From contig JACCYX010000345.1 of assembly GCA_013696265.1 (NCBI GenBank), positions 1 through 5,132 of the forward strand: a stretch of DNA of 5,132 nucleotides, written 5' to 3'. Under the pieces are notes generated by a model. That model was given only the letters and a program-made list of their open reading frames with translations. It made no database searches and was not told the origin of the DNA. Shown here piece after piece: positions 4,910 to 5,132 of this stretch. This stretch comes from Chloroflexia bacterium. GTDB taxonomy: Bacteria > Chloroflexota > Chloroflexia > Thermomicrobiales > UBA6265. The position numbers were made by a program, and so were the translations under genes. Within the stretch, counting starts at the first letter, position 1, and every line of letters starts with the position of its first letter.

Positions 4910-5132
4910 ATGGATGTGCTTGATCGCCTGTTGGGACACGACCACTGGGCCACGGTCCAGCTCCTGGAACTCAGCCGGATTCTGACGGATGAGCAATTGG
5001 ATCAGCCGTTCGATATCGGGCACCGGACGCTGCGCGCGACGTTCGAGCACATGATTTTCAACGTCGAGTTCTGGACCGGGGTGATGGCCGGGCAGCCGGT
5101 CGATGCCCCGCGCGACGGCAGCCCACTGGCCG
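4910..5132 (+). CDS. DinB-family protein (C-terminus beyond window)
   Basis: The first 74 codons are present; the gene runs off the right edge. The start MDVLDRLLGHDHWATVQLLE, followed by DEQLDQPFDIGHRTLRATFEHMIFNVEFW, is the usual opening of the DinB/YfiT four-helix-bundle superfamily: helix 1 carrying LLxHxxW, then a G-x-x-T-L-R-x-T-x-x-H helix whose His47 is the expected first ligand of the metal site. The other two ligands would be downstream of the window. Family members are metal-dependent, some acting as thiol (bacillithiol or mycothiol) transferases; many have no known substrate. The ATG at 4910 has an excellent GGAGGA (4898-4903) with a 6-nt spacer. A LexA-type box upstream suggests damage induction, as for the founding Bacillus dinB gene. 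Confidence 0.85.
   Translation, partial: MDVLDRLLGHDHWATVQLLELSRILTDEQLDQPFDIGHRTLRATFEHMIFNVEFWTGVMAGQPVDAPRDGSPLA

Noticed and set aside
4563..4923. Plus-strand frames of 96 and 117 codons in the gap before the DinB-family gene
   Set aside because: They lack ribosome binding sites and family resemblance, run across inverted repeats and the LexA-type box, and one overlaps the well-started DinB-family gene.
4676..5050. A 124-codon minus-strand frame
   Set aside because: It is antisense to the DinB-family gene, which has a strong ribosome binding site and recognisable helices; the antisense frame shows no motif.

Overview
This is a high-GC bacterial window with a compact sugar-metabolism locus, a small transposable element inside one of its genes, and the start of a DNA-damage-type gene at the right edge. 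The GC-rich codon use, GTG starts, and the mix of GntR, ROK, long class I phosphomannose isomerase and SsfX3-like esterase genes suggest a Chloroflexota (Thermomicrobia-like) or possibly actinobacterial genome. That placement is inference; no rRNA or marker gene is present.

Left half, minus strand: a class I mannose-6-phosphate isomerase-like gene (2342..567) is followed by a GntR/HutC-family regulator (370 to beyond base 1). Each has its own sigma-70-like promoter, and the two promoters share the 11-mer GGCTTGACATC over the -35 box. The regulator's promoter is followed by a perfect tandem 8-bp repeat that may be an operator.

Middle, plus strand: a ROK-family sugar kinase-like gene (2539..3411) is divergent from the isomerase. 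An SGNH/GDSL hydrolase gene of the SsfX3-like type lies 34 bp downstream, probably in the same operon. The four genes look like one carbohydrate module: regulator, kinase, isomerase, and an esterase that could remove acyl groups from a sugar.

The main discovery is that the hydrolase gene is split by a 114-bp element (3776..3889). It has 17-bp terminal inverted repeats (15 of 17 matching) and is flanked by a 5-bp direct repeat CTAAG, with no room for a transposase, so it has the form of a MITE. Removing 119 bp (element plus one CTAAG) restores one open frame across Leu-Pro-Asp-Gly-Pro-Lys-Thr-Val and joins the N-terminal domain to an intact catalytic domain. As it stands the gene is frameshifted.

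Right end: 4564..4909 is a non-coding stretch with inverted repeats. It also holds a perfect LexA/SOS-type palindrome, CGAACAGATGTTCG (4824..4837), just upstream of a well-started DinB-family gene (4910 to the window end). This suggests a damage-inducible dinB-like gene.
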